A stretch of 64,000 nt of DNA from the NCBI GenBank assembly GCA_024508355.1, contig JAMZEJ010000006.1, positions 272,939 through 336,938 on the forward strand, in the 5' to 3' direction. The translations under genes were made by a program, and so were the position numbers. Numbering within the stretch: position 1 is the first letter of the stretch; each line of letters begins with the position of its first letter. Positions 47,056 through 56,255 of this stretch are shown in pieces. The notes beneath the pieces are model-generated. The model did not search any database and was not told the origin of the DNA. It worked only from the letters and a program-made list of their open reading frames with translations. The DNA is from Rhizosaccharibacter radicis (GTDB lineage: Bacteria > Pseudomonadota > Alphaproteobacteria > Acetobacterales > Acetobacteraceae).

Positions 47056-47195
47056 GCGCGCGGACCGACGGGAGTGGTTTCCATATCACAGTCTGTTACG
47101 CGAGTTCACGCATACTGGCGCGGGCCATGGTGCATTGGCGTCCGGGTTGTTACGACTCCGACACGCGGCGCCGCCGCCGCGGGAAGGAGCTCCAG

Positions 47196-49535
47196 ATGCC
47201 GTGCAGTCGCCTCGGGCTCTTGCGCCATGCCCTGCTGACATCGGCCTGCCTGGCCGGCGGCGCCCCCTATGCCCGGGGAGAAGCCGCGGCCGCCGGCACC
47301 GCTGCCGACCACAAGATCGCGGACGGTGGAGAGCAACCCGCCGGTTCCGAGCAGGTCAACGTATTCGGCCAGGGCTCGACCCGGCAGCTGACGTCGGTGT
47401 CCTCGAAGATCATCGGCCAGGCCGCCCCCGGCACCAACCCGCTCAAGGTGCTCGACCGCCTGCCGGGCGTTTATTTCCAGTCGGCCGATCCGTACGGCGC
47501 CTATGAATGGTCCGCCAATCTCTACATCCGCGGCTTCGCCCAGTCCCAGCTCGGCTTCACCCTGGACGACATCCCGCTCGGCGACCAGCAGTTCGACAAC
47601 TATGACGGCCTGTCCATCACCCGCGCGATCATCTCGGACAACGTCGCGCGCGCCAACGTGTCGCAGGGTGCGGGCAGCGTCGCCATCGCGTCGACCAGCA
47701 ATCTCGGCGGCGCGGTGCAGCTTTATTCCGACGACCCGAAGGACCGCCGCGGAGGACATCTCGAACAGACGTTCGGTTCCAACGATACGTTCCGTACCTT
47801 TCTGCGCCTCGACAGCGGCGTGCTGAACCGCACCGGCACCAAGTTCTTCGTTTCCTACCAGCACACCGATCTCGATAAATGGAAAGGCAGCGGCTATAAT
47901 CTGTCGGATCAGGTCAATGCGAAGCTCGTGCAGCCGGTGGGCACCACCGGGAGCCTGAAGCTGTACTTCGACTGGAGCGCGATCCGCCAGTTCGACTACC
48001 AGGACCTGTCGCTGAACTATCTGCAGACGCTGGGCAGCCACGTCGACAACTATTATCCGAATTATGCCGCCGCCTACCGTGCCGCTCAGGGTATCTTCAC
48101 CCGGAACGAGCAGCTCACCAACGATCCCCTCGATGTCTCCTACTACTCGGGCACGGCGCGGCGTCAGGACATCCTCAGCGGGCTCACCTACGACACGCTG
48201 ATCGGGGATGTGCTCGACTGGAAGAGCACGATCTACGGACACGGCAACAGCGGCTATTCCACCTGGGCGACGCCCTACACGCCGTCCCCCAACGGCGCGC
48301 CGCTTTCGGTACGCACCCAATCGCCTTCCATCGAGCGCTACGGCGCGCTCTCGTCCGCGTCGCTCGATCTGGGGCGGCACACGATCGAGGCCGGCCTCTG
48401 GTACGAGTACGTGCAGACCGGGCAGGCGCGCTACTTCTCGCAGGCACCGCTGCTCGGCCAGGGCACGCTGGGCGACCTCAACGACCATACCCCGCGCGAC
48501 CCCTTCGCCCAGGCATGGGGCTACCTGTTCGACACCAACACGGTGCAGGTGCATATCCAGGACACGTGGCGGGTCACGGATACGCTCAAGCTCAACGCCG
48601 GCTTCCGGTCCCTCGTCACCCGCACCGCCAGCAACGTCTACGCGCAGAACCCCGCGTTCAACGGCGGCAACCTCGTCGGCAGCGGCGCCCTGACCGCCTC
48701 CGACGGCTTCCTGCCGCAGTTCAGCGCGAACTGGCGCTTCCTGCCGCGCCACGAGCTGTTCGCCGACATCTCCCACAACATGCGCGGCTTCCCGGTCGAC
48801 GGCTACGGCACCAACAGTTCCAACACGCCCTGGAGCGCCAACGCCGCTGCGTTCAACCGCATCCGGGACACGCTGAAGCCTGAAACCTCATGGGTGTACG
48901 AGGGCGGCTATCGCCTGACCACGCGGCCGGTGACCGCGCTGCTGTCCGTCTATCACGTCGATTTCTCGAACCGCCTGCAGACCATCTCGTTCGGTCCGAT
49001 CATCAACCCGACCACGGCGGTGCAGAATGTCGGCGGCGTCACAACCAACGGCGTGGAAGGCAGTGCCACCATCACGCTGCTCCGTGGCGTCTCGTTCTTC
49101 AACTCGGTAAGCTACAACCGCTCCACCTTCGACGACAGCCTCACGACATCCGCGGGCGAGTATCACCTGCGCGGCAAATCGGTGCCGAACTATCCGACCT
49201 TGATGTACAAGACCAGCCTGAGCGTCGAACGAGGACCATACGAGGCGCATATCGACGGCGACTACGTGTCGCACCGCTATCTTTCCTATCTCAACGACGC
49301 TTCGGTGCCGGGCTATTTCATCGCCTCTCTCGGCGCGCGGTATACGCTAGGGCGCGACGTGCTGCATCTGGGCCCGATGCGGAAGGTCACGTTCCAGCTC
49401 AACGCCTACAACCTGTTCAACAAGCGCTACATCGCCACCACCGGCGAGGTCGGCAACTCGCTGTCCGGCGACTACCAATCCTTCCTGATCGGCGCGCCGC
49501 GACAGTTCTTTGGCACGGTGGGCGTCGACTTCTGA
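47196..49535 (+). CDS. TonB-dependent outer-membrane receptor
   Basis: A 779-residue outer-membrane transporter. The signal peptide is in the first ~30 residues, followed by a TonB-box-like EQVNVFG and a plug domain (DRLPGVYFQSADPYGAYEW...VQLYSDDP, about residues 80-190). A long beta-barrel ends in the C-terminal FGTVGVDF with terminal Phe, typical for barrel assembly. It should take up a siderophore, cobalamin, sugar or other large ligand using TonB-ExbBD energy. The start is fixed by GGAAGGAG 7 nt upstream of ATG 47196. No regulator, ABC permease or siderophore gene is adjacent, so the ligand is unknown. Confidence 0.92.
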   Translation: MPCSRLGLLRHALLTSACLAGGAPYARGEAAAAGTAADHKIADGGEQPAGSEQVNVFGQGSTRQLTSVSSKIIGQAAPGTNPLKVLDRLPGVYFQSADPYGAYEWSANLYIRGFAQSQLGFTLDDIPLGDQQFDNYDGLSITRAIISDNVARANVSQGAGSVAIASTSNLGGAVQLYSDDPKDRRGGHLEQTFGSNDTFRTFLRLDSGVLNRTGTKFFVSYQHTDLDKWKGSGYNLSDQVNAKLVQPVGTTGSLKLYFDWSAIRQFDYQDLSLNYLQTLGSHVDNYYPNYAAAYRAAQGIFTRNEQLTNDPLDVSYYSGTARRQDILSGLTYDTLIGDVLDWKSTIYGHGNSGYSTWATPYTPSPNGAPLSVRTQSPSIERYGALSSASLDLGRHTIEAGLWYEYVQTGQARYFSQAPLLGQGTLGDLNDHTPRDPFAQAWGYLFDTNTVQVHIQDTWRVTDTLKLNAGFRSLVTRTASNVYAQNPAFNGGNLVGSGALTASDGFLPQFSANWRFLPRHELFADISHNMRGFPVDGYGTNSSNTPWSANAAAFNRIRDTLKPETSWVYEGGYRLTTRPVTALLSVYHVDFSNRLQTISFGPIINPTTAVQNVGGVTTNGVEGSATITLLRGVSFFNSVSYNRSTFDDSLTTSAGEYHLRGKSVPNYPTLMYKTSLSVERGPYEAHIDGDYVSHRYLSYLNDASVPGYFIASLGARYTLGRDVLHLGPMRKVTFQLNAYNLFNKRYIATTGEVGNSLSGDYQSFLIGAPRQFFGTVGVDF

Positions 49536-49576
49536 GCTCTCGACGGATTGCCGCACCACTGCGCCTTCCGCCTCGC

Positions 49577-50467
49577 TCAGATCGCCTTCTCTGGCGTCCA
49601 CGTCCGGGCGGTTTCGATGGCGAAGTCCCGGTAGCTCCGCGGGAGTCTGCCGAGCAGGCGCGACAGCCGCTCGACGCCATCCGGCGAGGTGGAAGCGCCG
49701 TCCTGCTGGTAGCGCCGCATCATCAGCCGCATGTCGCGGGCGAACCATGCGGGCGCCACCGCCCTCAGCCGGCCCTCCAGGCCCGCCAGATCGTCGCCAC
49801 CGTAGCGGATCGTCCGGCCCAGCACCTCCCCCCAGATCTCGGCCAGCGCATCGCCGTTCAGCACGTCGGGCCCGACCAGATCAAAGCGCTCCGCGGGAAG
49901 CCTGTCGTCCGACCGGTGCCGCCGCATCAGTTCGATCGCGGCGGCCTCCGCGATGTCGCGGACATCCACCATGGAGATGCCCCGCGTCCCCACCGGCATT
50001 CCATACAGACCCGGGCCGCGTAGCGCCTCGGCCAGCCGCAGATCGTTCTGCATGAAATAGTTCGGCCGCAGGATGGTGGCCCCCAGACCGCGCCGCTCGA
50101 TGGCCCGCTCCACCAGATATTTGCTGGCGTAGTGGGGGACATCGTCGAACAACTCGCTGTTGAACACCGACAGGTACACGATGCGCTCGATGCCGGCCGA
50201 CTGCGCCGCGTCCAGTGCCAGCAGCGCCTGCGTGAGCTCGTCGGCGACGTTCGGCACCAGCAGAAACAACGTCCGTACGCCGCGCAGCGCGCTCTCCACC
50301 GCATCCGGATCCGACAGGTCGCCCGGCACGGCCACGATACCCGCCGGTGCCGGCTTCTGCGTGTTCCGGGTCATTATCCGGATCTCGGCCACGTCCTCCT
50401 GCTCGCGCAGTCTCGCCACGACCGCCTTGCCGACCGTGCCGGTTCCTCCCGTGATCAGGATGGTCAT
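49577..50467 (-). CDS. NmrA-family NAD(P)-binding protein
   Basis: A 296-residue Rossmann protein of the atypical SDR/NmrA type. The NAD(P)-binding motif is LITGGTGTVGKAV. The YLSVFNSELFDDVPHYASKYLVE segment resembles the active-site region, but no classical YxxxK catalytic tetrad is clear. Members act as redox sensors or reductases (e.g. quinone reductase-like). The gene is divergent from a LysR regulator 143 nt away and convergent with the TonB receptor. ATG at 50467 is preceded by GAGGAGC. Confidence 0.85.
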   Translation of the reverse strand: MTILITGGTGTVGKAVVARLREQEDVAEIRIMTRNTQKPAPAGIVAVPGDLSDPDAVESALRGVRTLFLLVPNVADELTQALLALDAAQSAGIERIVYLSVFNSELFDDVPHYASKYLVERAIERRGLGATILRPNYFMQNDLRLAEALRGPGLYGMPVGTRGISMVDVRDIAEAAAIELMRRHRSDDRLPAERFDLVGPDVLNGDALAEIWGEVLGRTIRYGGDDLAGLEGRLRAVAPAWFARDMRLMMRRYQQDGASTSPDGVERLSRLLGRLPRSYRDFAIETARTWTPEKAI

Positions 50468-50609
50468 CGTTGTAAGCTCCTCGTCGACCGATCGTGGGGG
50501 CGGCCCGATGCCGTCCGCCTTCCTCGGCGCCTTTCCGAGATGCTCTGTTCCCCAGGCGGATTGGAGATGCGAATATCGGACCACCCTGTCCCGCTGGTGG
50601 AACGGCACG

Positions 50610-51506
50610 ATGGACCTTGCGGCGCTATCCGACTTCAACCTGGTGGCCAGGCATGGGGGCCTCGGACGTGCCAGCCGTGCGTCCGGCATCCCCAAGACCA
50701 CGCTGTCGCGGCGTATCGCGGCCCTGGAGATGTTCCTCGGCACCCCGCTCATCGACCGCGGTCCCACTGCCATCCGCCTGACCGAGGCGGGAGAAGCGCT
50801 GCACGCGCGCACCGGCCCGCTGCTCCGGGAGATCGGCGAGGCAGGCGCCGCCGCGCGAGACGGAGCGACCGAGCCGGCGGGACGCCTGCGGATCAGCATT
50901 CCGCTGCTGTTCGCCCAGGCGGCCGCCGGGCAGCTCGCGGCGATGATCGTCGCCCGTCACCCGGCGATCCGGCTCGACATCGTCGCGGAGGACCGGCGCG
51001 CCGATCCGGTCCTCGACGGCTTCGACCTCGTGATCCGGGTGAACCCGGCGCCGGACGAGGCTCTCGTTGGCCGGTGCATCCTCCGCGACGAGATGCTGCT
51101 GGTCGCGCCCGCGCACACCGCCGTCCCGGCCCCCGATACGCCTGCCGGGCCGGTCGCGGCCGTGGTGATGGGCACGGTTCCGGAAGGCGGATGGCGCCGC
51201 CGGGAAGACGGCGCCATCTTCACCCCCAAGCCGATCGCCCAGATGTCCGGCATTGGCCTGGTACGCGATGCCGTGCGGGCCGGTGCCGGCACGGCCGCGC
51301 TCCCACGGTCGCTGGTCGCCGCCAATCTCCGGGAGGGCCGTCTCCGGTGCTGGGGGCATCTCGACGTCCCGCCGGTGGAACTGTGGGCGCTTCGCCCCGC
51401 CCGGCGCTTCCAGACCCGCAAGGTCCAGGCCCTTCTGCAGGCGATCGACGAGTTGTTCCCGGGCGGCGCATTTTCGTTCCACGCCGACCAGTCGGAGCCG
51501 CGCTGA
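50610..51506 (+). CDS. LysR-family transcriptional regulator
   Basis: A 298-residue LTTR. The N-terminal winged HTH is FNLVARHGGLGRASRASGIPKTTLSRRIAALE, with the usual wing LIDRG. A C-terminal substrate-binding domain follows (LRISIPLLFAQAAAG onward). It should control the divergent NmrA-type gene and perhaps itself from the shared 142-nt intergenic region. The effector is unknown. It ends ~130 nt before the kdp leader. Confidence 0.9.
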   Translation: MDLAALSDFNLVARHGGLGRASRASGIPKTTLSRRIAALEMFLGTPLIDRGPTAIRLTEAGEALHARTGPLLREIGEAGAAARDGATEPAGRLRISIPLLFAQAAAGQLAAMIVARHPAIRLDIVAEDRRADPVLDGFDLVIRVNPAPDEALVGRCILRDEMLLVAPAHTAVPAPDTPAGPVAAVVMGTVPEGGWRRREDGAIFTPKPIAQMSGIGLVRDAVRAGAGTAALPRSLVAANLREGRLRCWGHLDVPPVELWALRPARRFQTRKVQALLQAIDELFPGGAFSFHADQSEPR

Positions 51507-51540
51507 CGCGGGGACGCAGACTCCAAACGGGGCACCGGCG

Positions 51541-51592
51541 CCTTTACGCCACCTTTACGGCCCCTGGCCCGCTCCCGCATCGCGCCTTTAGC
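51541..51592 (+). promoter_or_regulatory. helically phased CCTTTA(C)G repeats, candidate KdpE operator
   Basis: CCTTTACG occurs at 51541 and 51552 and CCTTTAGCG at 51585. Spacings are 11 and 33 nt, all multiples of 11, so they fall on one face of the helix. They sit 48-99 nt upstream of the first kdp leader ORF, where an activator of the OmpR/KdpE family would bind. Confidence 0.4.
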
Positions 51593-51639
51593 GTCCCCCC
51601 ACCTATGCATCGTGTCCTTGACCCGTTCGGGACACCACC

Positions 51640-51723
51640 ATGCTCGACCTTTTTCTCGCCTGTGCCGGCGCCGGAATGATCCTGATGCTGGCTGGCTACG
51701 CCGCCTTCTGCGACCGGATCTGA
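51640..51723 (+). CDS. 27-residue hydrophobic peptide preceding kdpF
   Basis: ATG at 51640 opens a 27-codon frame whose product is almost entirely a membrane span (LFLACAGAGMILMLAGYAAF) ending CDRI. Its TGA is 4 nt before the kdpF ATG. Small membrane peptides at this position precede kdpF/kdpA in other proteobacterial kdp operons, to my recollection, but are seldom annotated. It could be a leader peptide coupling translation, or a second tiny Kdp-associated subunit. Confidence 0.5.
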   Translation: MLDLFLACAGAGMILMLAGYAAFCDRI

Positions 51724-51727
51724 TCCG

Positions 51728-51814
51728 ATGCTCGACCTCGTGCTGGGCGGCATCGTGACCGCCTCGCTGTTCGTCTACCTGGTCTGGGCGCTGCTGCGTC
51801 CGGAAGATCTGTAA
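51728..51814 (+). CDS. kdpF: KdpF small subunit of the K+-transporting ATPase
   Basis: A 28-residue single-TM peptide, LVLGGIVTASLFVYLVWALL, ending RPEDL. The YL..ALLRPE pattern is the KdpF signature. KdpF stabilises the KdpABC complex. It is the second short ORF of the operon; kdpA starts 12 nt after its TAA. Confidence 0.85.
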   Translation: MLDLVLGGIVTASLFVYLVWALLRPEDL

Positions 51815-51826
51815 GGCCCCGGTCCC

Positions 51827-53536
51827 ATGTCGATCCTCGGCTGGGTCCAGATCGTCCTCGTTCTGGCCCTCGTTCTGCTCGCCGCCGTTCCGCTCGGACG
51901 CTTCATCGCGCGCGTCCTCGGCGGCGAGCGCACCTTCCTGTCGCCCATGCTGGGCCCGGTGGAGCGTGTCACGTTCCGGCTCGCCGGCATCGATCCCACC
52001 CGGTCGATGGGCTGGCGCGGCTACACCGTCGCGCTGCTGATGCTCAGCGCCGTCCATTTCCTGCTGCTCTACGCGGTGCTGCGCGCCCAGTACTACCTGC
52101 CCTTCAACCCGCAGGGCTTCACCGGCATGTCGCCGCGGCTCGCCTTCAACACCGCCGTGTCGTTCGTCACCAACACGAACTGGCAGGCTTACGCGGGCGA
52201 GACGACGCTCAGCAACGGCGCCCAGATGTTCGGCCTCACCGTCCACAACTTCCTGTCCGCCGCCGCCGGCATCGCCGCGGCGGCCGCCGTGTCGCGCGCC
52301 TTCAGGCGGGTCCGGGGCGACGGTCTGGGGAACTTCTGGGCCGATCTCGTGCGCATCACGCTCTACGTGCTGCTGCCGCTCGCCATCGTCGTGACGATCC
52401 TGCTGATCGCGCTCGGCGTGCCGCAGACCATGCTTGGCAGCATCGACGTCACTACGCTCGAAGGTGCGAAGCAGACCCTGGCGATCGGGCCGGTCGCGTT
52501 CCAGGAGGCGATCAAGCTGCTGGGCACCAACGGCGGCGGCTTCTTCAACGTCAACTCGGCGCACCCGTTCGAGAATCCGGGCGTGCTGAGCGACATCATC
52601 GAGAACTGGTCGTTGCTGGTGATCCCGTTCGCCATGCCGGTGATGTTCGGCTGCATCGCCGGCCGCCGGCGCGATGGCGCTGCGCTGCTGACCACCATGA
52701 TGGCATTGCTGCTGGTGTTCACCGGCTGCATCTACGCTGCGGAAACGGCAGGCAACCCGCTCCTGCATGCGCTCGGCGTCAGCGACGTCATGGGCAACAT
52801 GGAAGGCAAGGAAGTCCGGTTCGGTCAGGCGCTGAACGCCCTGTTCGCCGCTTCCACCACCGCCACCTCGACCGGCGCCGTGATCGCGATGCACGACAGC
52901 CTGATGCCGCTGGGCGGTCTCGTCACGCTTCTGCTGATGCAGCTGGGAGAGGTGGTGCCGGGCGGCGTCGGTTCGGGCCTCTATTCCATGCTGGTGTTCG
53001 CGCTGCTGGCCGTGTTCGTCGCGGGCCTGATGGTCGGACGCACGCCGGAATATCTCGGCAAGAAGGTGCAGGCGCGGGAGATCAAGCTCGCCATGCTGGC
53101 GGTGCTGATCCTGCCGCTGCTGATCCTGGGCGGCACTGCGATCAGCCTGTGCACGGCGAGCGGCCTCGGATCGCTCGCCAATGCGGGGCCCCACGGCCTG
53201 AGCGAGATGCTCTACGCCTGGACCTCCGCCACGGCGAACAACGGCAGCGCGTTCGGCGGCCTGTCCGCCGACACCCCGCTGCTCGATTACGGGCTCGGCA
53301 TCGCCATGCTGTTCGGCCGCTTCGCCTTCCTGGTGCCGGTGCTGGCCATCGCGGGTTCGCTCGCCGCCAAGCCGACCGTGCCGCCTTCCGCCGGCACCTT
53401 CCCCACCGACGGTCCGCTGTTCGTGGGCCTGCTCGCCGGCGTCATCCTCATCCTGGGCGGTCTCCAGTTCCTGCCCGCCCTGTCCCTCGGTCCGCTGGCG
53501 GAGCATTTCGCGATGCTCGCCGGCAAGACCTTCTGA
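51827..53536 (+). CDS. kdpA: potassium-transporting ATPase subunit A
   Basis: A 569-residue polytopic protein that forms the K+ selectivity filter and channel-like path of the high-affinity Kdp pump. Four repeated pore segments are visible, including [44 protein letters not shown] and [12 protein letters not shown]. Length is typical (E. coli 557). It is co-transcribed with kdpF upstream and kdpB 13 nt downstream. Confidence 0.96.
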   Translation: MSILGWVQIVLVLALVLLAAVPLGRFIARVLGGERTFLSPMLGPVERVTFRLAGIDPTRSMGWRGYTVALLMLSAVHFLLLYAVLRAQYYLPFNPQGFTGMSPRLAFNTAVSFVTNTNWQAYAGETTLSNGAQMFGLTVHNFLSAAAGIAAAAAVSRAFRRVRGDGLGNFWADLVRITLYVLLPLAIVVTILLIALGVPQTMLGSIDVTTLEGAKQTLAIGPVAFQEAIKLLGTNGGGFFNVNSAHPFENPGVLSDIIENWSLLVIPFAMPVMFGCIAGRRRDGAALLTTMMALLLVFTGCIYAAETAGNPLLHALGVSDVMGNMEGKEVRFGQALNALFAASTTATSTGAVIAMHDSLMPLGGLVTLLLMQLGEVVPGGVGSGLYSMLVFALLAVFVAGLMVGRTPEYLGKKVQAREIKLAMLAVLILPLLILGGTAISLCTASGLGSLANAGPHGLSEMLYAWTSATANNGSAFGGLSADTPLLDYGLGIAMLFGRFAFLVPVLAIAGSLAAKPTVPPSAGTFPTDGPLFVGLLAGVILILGGLQFLPALSLGPLAEHFAMLAGKTF

Positions 53537-53549
53537 GGTTCATCCTTCC

Positions 53550-55622
53550 ATGGACGTTCCCGTTTCTCCGATGTCGGCCCAGGACTCCGCCGGGCCGGCC
53601 GGGACCATCGCGCTGTTCGACGGCCCCATCCTGCTGCGCGCCACGCGCGACGCGTTCCGCAAGCTCGACCCCCGGCATCTGCTGCGCAACCCGGTGATCT
53701 TCGTCACCGAGGTGGTGGCCATCCTGGTCACCGTGCTGGGCGGCCGCGATCTCGTCACCGCTCATGCCGGTGCCGGCTTCGCGCTCTCCATCGCGGCCTG
53801 GCTCTGGCTCACCGTGCTGTTCGCGACCTTCGCCGAGGCCGTGGCCGAAGGCCGCGGCCGGGCCCGTGCCGACACGCTACGCCGCGCCCGCACCGACGTG
53901 ATGGCCAAGGTGCTGGTCCGGCCCGACGACCGGGCCTTCTGGAAGCCGACGCCGGCCAACGAGCTCAAGCGCGACAGCATCGTGCTGGTGGAGACCGGCG
54001 ACCTCATCCCGTCCGACGGCGAGGTGGTGGAAGGCGTCGCCAGCGTGAACGAGAGCGCGATCACCGGCGAAAGCGCGCCGGTGATCCGCGAAGCGGGCGG
54101 CGACCGGTCCGCGGTCACGGGGGGCACGCAGGTGGTGTCCGACTGGCTGCTGGTGCGCATCACCGCCGACCCCGGCGGCACCTTCATCGACCGGATGATC
54201 TCGCTGGTGGAAGGGGCCGCGCGCCGCAAGACGCCCAACGAGATCGCGCTCGACATCCTGCTGGCCGGCCTGACCATCATCTTCCTGATCGCGGTGGCGA
54301 CCCTGGTGGGCCTCGCCCACTATTCCGGCAGCGTGCTCGGCATTCCCGTGCTCGCCGCCCTGCTGGTCACGCTCATTCCCACCACCATCGGCGGCCTGCT
54401 GTCCGCCATCGGCATCGCCGGCATGGATCGCCTGATCCGCTTCAACGTGGTCGCCACCTCCGGCCGCGCCGTGGAAGCCGCGGGCGACGTCGATCTGCTG
54501 CTGCTGGACAAGACCGGCACCATTACCTTCGGCAACCGCATGGCAGCCGGCTTCCATCCGGTGCCGGGCGTGGATAACCGGGAGCTGGCGGACGCCGCGG
54601 CCACGGCCTCGCTCGGCGACGAGACGCCCGAGGGACGCTCCGTCGTGTCGTTCGCCCGCGAGCGGCATGGCGCCGCCCCGGAGCTGCCGGCCGACGCCGT
54701 TCTGGTGCCCTTTTCCGCAAACACCCGCGTCAGCGGCCTCGACAGCGGCGGCCGGTCCTGGCGCAAGGGCGCCGTGGACAGCGTGCTGGCCCTGTCCGCC
54801 GTGCCCCCGCCCCCCGAATTCACCGCGGCGGTGGACCGCATCGCCCGCGCGGGCGGCACGCCGCTCGGCGTGGTCGCGGATGGCCGGCTGCTCGGCGCCA
54901 TCGAGCTCAAGGACATCGTCAAGCCGGGCATCCGGGAAAGGTTCGCCGCGCTGCGCCGCATGGGCATCCGCACCGTGATGATCACCGGCGACAACAAGGT
55001 GACCGCCGCCGCCATCGCCGCCGAGGCCGGAGTTGACGACGTGCTGGCGCAGGCGACGCCGCAGGACAAGCTCGACTATATCCGCAAGGCCCAGGCCGAC
55101 GGTCGTCTCGTCGCCATGTGCGGCGACGGCACCAACGATGCCCCTGCCCTGGCGCAGGCCGATGTTGGCGTCGCCATGCAGACGGGCACTCAGGCCGCGC
55201 GCGAGGCCGGCAACATGGTGGATCTCGACAGCGACCCCACCAAGCTCATCGAGGTGGTGGAGATCGGCAAGCAGCTGCTGATCACCCGCGGCTCGCTCAC
55301 CACCTTCTCCATCGCCAACGACGTCAGCAAGTATTTCGCGATCCTGCCCGCGATCTTCGTCGCCACCTATCCCGGCCTGCAGGCGCTGAACGTGATGCGG
55401 CTGCACTCCCCGCAGAGCGCCATCCTGAGCGCCGTGATCTTCAACGCGCTGATCATCGTGGCCCTCGTGCCGCTCGCGTTGCGCGGCGTCGCGTTCCGTC
55501 CATTGGGGGCGGCCGCGCTGCTCCGCCGCAACCTGCTGATCTATGGGCTCGGCGGCCTCGTGGCACCGTTCGCGGGCATCAAGCTGATCGATCTGGCACT
55601 GACCATCCTGGGAGTGGCCTGA
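53550..55622 (+). CDS. kdpB: potassium-transporting ATPase subunit B (P-type)
   Basis: A 690-residue P-type ATPase catalytic subunit. The actuator motif TGES is intact in ITGESAPV, the phosphorylated aspartate is at about D320 in DKTGTIT, and the hinge is TGDNKVTA followed by [19 protein letters not shown]. It energises KdpA transport. kdpC begins 4 nt after its stop, and GAGG precedes its own ATG. Confidence 0.97.
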   Translation: MDVPVSPMSAQDSAGPAGTIALFDGPILLRATRDAFRKLDPRHLLRNPVIFVTEVVAILVTVLGGRDLVTAHAGAGFALSIAAWLWLTVLFATFAEAVAEGRGRARADTLRRARTDVMAKVLVRPDDRAFWKPTPANELKRDSIVLVETGDLIPSDGEVVEGVASVNESAITGESAPVIREAGGDRSAVTGGTQVVSDWLLVRITADPGGTFIDRMISLVEGAARRKTPNEIALDILLAGLTIIFLIAVATLVGLAHYSGSVLGIPVLAALLVTLIPTTIGGLLSAIGIAGMDRLIRFNVVATSGRAVEAAGDVDLLLLDKTGTITFGNRMAAGFHPVPGVDNRELADAAATASLGDETPEGRSVVSFARERHGAAPELPADAVLVPFSANTRVSGLDSGGRSWRKGAVDSVLALSAVPPPPEFTAAVDRIARAGGTPLGVVADGRLLGAIELKDIVKPGIRERFAALRRMGIRTVMITGDNKVTAAAIAAEAGVDDVLAQATPQDKLDYIRKAQADGRLVAMCGDGTNDAPALAQADVGVAMQTGTQAAREAGNMVDLDSDPTKLIEVVEIGKQLLITRGSLTTFSIANDVSKYFAILPAIFVATYPGLQALNVMRLHSPQSAILSAVIFNALIIVALVPLALRGVAFRPLGAAALLRRNLLIYGLGGLVAPFAGIKLIDLALTILGVA

Positions 55623-55626
55623 GGCC

Positions 55627-56211
55627 ATGCAAGAACATCTTCGTCCCGCCCTGGTCGTGGTGGCGCTGTCCACCGCCCTGCTGGGCATCGCGGCACCGCT
55701 CGCCTTCGTCGGCGGCGCCCAGGCGCTGGCGCCGCACGCCGCAGGCGGCAGCCTCCTGACGCTGAACGGCAAGATCGTCGGCTCCTCACTGATCGGGCAG
55801 AACTTCACCGGTGCCGGCTATTTCCACGGGCGTCCGTCCGCGACCACGGCGCCCGACCCCAAGGACAGCAGCAAGACGGTGCCGGCGCCCTACAACGCCG
55901 CATCCTCGTCCGGCTCCAACCTCGCGCCGACCTCGGCTGCCCTGGTGAGCCGCGTCAAGGCAGACGCGGCCGGAAACTCCGACATCCCCGCCGACGCCGT
56001 CACCACCTCGGCGTCCGGTCTGGATCCGGACATCTCGCCCGAGAACGCCGCTCGCCAGGTGGCGCGGGTGGCGGACGCGCGGCACCTCGCGCGCCCGGCG
56101 GTGCAGGCGCTCGTGGACCGCTGGACGACCCCACCGTTGCTCGGCATCTTCGGCGCCGCGAGGGTCGACGTCCTGCGCCTCAACATGGCGATGGATGCCG
56201 CCTCGCGCTGA
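55627..56211 (+). CDS. kdpC: potassium-transporting ATPase subunit C
   Basis: A 194-residue subunit with one N-terminal TM (about residues 9-30) and a periplasmic/soluble part. Conserved segments are NGKIVGSSLIGQNF, YFHGRPSA and the GSNLAPTS element, plus DPDISPENAARQVARVA. It helps assembly and K+ affinity. TGAGG overlaps the kdpB stop as ribosome-binding site. A hairpin follows the stop. Confidence 0.95.
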   Translation: MQEHLRPALVVVALSTALLGIAAPLAFVGGAQALAPHAAGGSLLTLNGKIVGSSLIGQNFTGAGYFHGRPSATTAPDPKDSSKTVPAPYNAASSSGSNLAPTSAALVSRVKADAAGNSDIPADAVTTSASGLDPDISPENAARQVARVADARHLARPAVQALVDRWTTPPLLGIFGAARVDVLRLNMAMDAASR

Positions 56212-56217
56212 TCCCGC

Positions 56218-56237
56218 GCCGGACGGCGTCGTCCGGC
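56218..56237 (+). terminator. hairpin between kdpC and kdpD
   Basis: GCCGGACG and CGTCCGGC form a perfect 8-bp stem with a GCGT tetraloop, 6 nt after the kdpC stop and 18 nt before kdpD. It could lower read-through or protect the kdpFABC message, making sensor levels lower than pump levels. Confidence 0.4.
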
Positions 56238-56255
56238 CATCGTCTTCCGGGTTCC

